A stretch of 64,000 nt of DNA, from assembly GCA_014706295.1 (NCBI GenBank), contig JACSVZ010000008.1, positions 1,364,001-1,428,000 on the forward strand, given 5' to 3'. The position numbers and the translations under genes are program-made. Source of the stretch: Lycocorax pyrrhopterus obiensis. Its lineage: Eukaryota; Chordata; Aves; Passeriformes; Paradisaeidae. Under the pieces are notes generated by a model that searched no databases, was not told the DNA's origin, and saw only the letters and a list, made by a program, of their open reading frames with translations. Shown here in pieces: positions 62,131-64,000 of the stretch (positions are counted from its first letter, which is position 1; each line of letters starts with the position of its first letter).

Positions 62131-64000
62131 ACTTTCATCTCGGCGCTCCTGAAAGCAACGGGGTTTGGGGAAAAAAAAAAAAAAAAAGGAGGAAAGAGGG
62201 GATTTGGAGCCGGGAGAAGTCACCTGCTGCTCGGGCAAACACCAGGGACGGGCCCTTGGCGGGGGGTGTGCTGGGGGATAAAATACAGCGCTTATTTCCA
62301 AAGGGTGGGAGGAGTGAAGGCATGAGGGAGCAAGGGAAGGAAAAGAAAAATAGAGGAGGCAATTTTCCCAATATCTGTGTTTCCAAATCCCGGTTTTCCA
62401 TCAGGTGCTGTTCCCTCTCCTACACACCTCACCCCTTCTGTCCCTGGAGACCTCCGTGATTGCATCCACCACTACTAAACCTCGCAAATGCCACTGACCC
62501 TAAAAGCTGCGTGGCAGCATTCAAAAATGTCACTTTTAAATAAATGCCCTGCTTGTTTAAGAGGTTGTGGGGTGCCATTTTCACGCTGGTGGAAAATGCT
62601 GAGGGCTGGGTTAATATTGGAATCCCCGAGCTTCACACCTCATGGTTTGTGTCCCTGACGTGATTTTAAATCACAGACCTTTAACTAAAGAAAAAAGATG
62701 ACTTGAAAATCCTTTAAAAATAAGCATAACCTGTATTTCACCTTTCCTGTGTTGAGGGCAAGTGTGAGAACCAATGGAATCACTGCTGGCTGCACATTTT
62801 CAATCAAACAATATCCAAATAATAAACACTGAGGAAGAAATCCCTCAGTAACTGTCGTTAAGAAGTCACCAATAAAGACCTGACATCGCCGTTTAATTGC
62901 TCGTGGAAACACCCAGCCAGGCACAAAATTTCTTGCAGCCCAAAGATTTCCCCAGCTAAACCCCGATTATTTCTGTTTTCCTTCCGTGCCAATCACTGGA
63001 TCTTCATCCCACGCCATGGGGTTGCGACAGGCTGGGAGTGGGAGAAGCAGCACTGGGAATGTGACACTTCCCAAAGGTGCCAGATAAAGGTGGGGGGGTG
63101 CTGGTGGCTGGGTGGGAAGGAGCACCTCTGCCCTCTCCTGGGGCAGCACAGCCTGACGCGGCCTCCACAAGGGTTTCAACACATTTAAACCTCCCCTCGG
63201 GAAGGTTTGAGGAGTAGAGAAGCGACAAAGATGTGGAAAGGAGGTGGTGCAGCTCCAGACCTGGGCACTGAACCTCACCGGGGCTTGGGACTCGTTGACT
63301 TTATCAGGCGGAGTTCCAAGAAGGGAATTCGGGGCAGTTGGGAAGCCCCTCTAAAGCAGCACATTCATCCTTTTGGATCATCCTTCCCTTCGGCTCATCC
63401 CTCCCTTTGGCTCATCCTCGTCTCGCTCTCGCTTGTGGTCCAGGCTCCCTCCTTTTATTTTTCTGGCTGCCTCTAATTTGTGGCCATCCAGTAACCGCTG
63501 CTCAAGGCCTGCTGGGCTCAGCCCCCTCGACAGAAGCTGTTCCCTGCAACCACAACCATCCCCGGAAAATCGGGATGGGGATGGAATATTTACCCTTTGA
63601 TTGTTTAACAACATCTGAGAATTCGAGCAATTCCCGTTAGACCCTGAGGAATGTGGAGCCAGAGGAGGAAGAGCTGTGCCAGAACCGACTCCTTTTCATT
63701 TCTTTTGGGCTGTGGAAAGCGGAGCCAAGGAAAAGCTGGGATAACGAAGCCCGCGGTGGTTTTAATTAGCTGCAAGCCTGGAATGTGGGGGCTGATTGTA
63801 TTTGTTTAATGATGAATAAATATGGAATGGTGTGGGTGGCTGGGTGCAGGAGATGATCCAGGAGCCTCTGGTGCACGGGGAATATAAGGAATGTCGCTGC
63901 AGCGTGGTCACATCCCTGCTGGGCTCTTCCCAAGGGATATCTCTCCGAGGAAACTTGGGACTGGCTCCTTGGGCTTGTTCCCGGTGTGCCAGGGAAGGAG
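62131..64000. other. Intergenic, right end of window
   Basis: No gene or large repeat. A poly-A stretch at 62169-62187. 63690-63900 is repeat-free with ttttaattagctgc, ctggaatgtggg and tgattgtatttg words and could be a conserved element. Confidence 0.55.

Overview
The window is vertebrate, almost certainly avian, nuclear DNA and most likely from a songbird. The evidence is: (i) the last nine coding exons of a cGMP-dependent protein kinase I gene (PRKG1), (ii) a complete four-exon Dickkopf-1 gene (DKK1) downstream in the same orientation, which is the linkage known from other amniotes, (iii) at least 22 fragments of chicken-repeat-1 (CR1) retroposons, most carrying the typical bird 3' end, and (iv) small introns. 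The species cannot be named from the sequence.

Layout. 1-1989 is PRKG1 intron. 1990-27321 carries nine PRKG1 coding exons, all with GT-AG introns, and together they encode 327 residues: the whole kinase catalytic domain and the AGC C-terminal tail. The regulatory half of the gene (leucine zipper and cGMP-binding domains) lies to the left, outside the window. 27322 to about 32285 is the probable PRKG1 3' UTR, which contains a 1.3 kb array of 18-bp repeats. 32286-33927 is the intergenic space and upstream region of DKK1, with a CTCF-like motif, an inverted pair of TCF/LEF motifs and long G runs. 33928-36530 is DKK1, from TATA box to poly(A) signals, inside a strong CpG-rich block. 36530-64000 has no recognisable gene. 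It is a repeat-rich flank holding CR1 fragments, six tandem-repeat arrays (one of 2.2 kb) and several non-repetitive or CpG-rich stretches that could be distal regulatory DNA.

The two genes are not an operon. PRKG1 makes a cytoplasmic serine/threonine kinase of the NO/cGMP pathway. DKK1 makes a secreted Wnt antagonist that binds LRP5/6 and is a known target of beta-catenin/TCF. Their shared interest here is linkage and regulatory DNA.

The most unusual structure is in the PRKG1 kinase region. The last 30 nt of the second exon before the activation-segment exon, its splice donor, about 47 nt of intron and the adjoining CR1 element recur as an inverted copy 3 kb downstream. The two copies flank the catalytic-loop exon. 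This looks like a CR1 3' transduction or a local inverted duplication, and could place the exon in the loop of a long RNA stem. Also notable is minisatellite density: about 15 tandem arrays cover roughly 10 kb (about 15%) of the window, many with periods divisible by three, which produces long spurious open frames.
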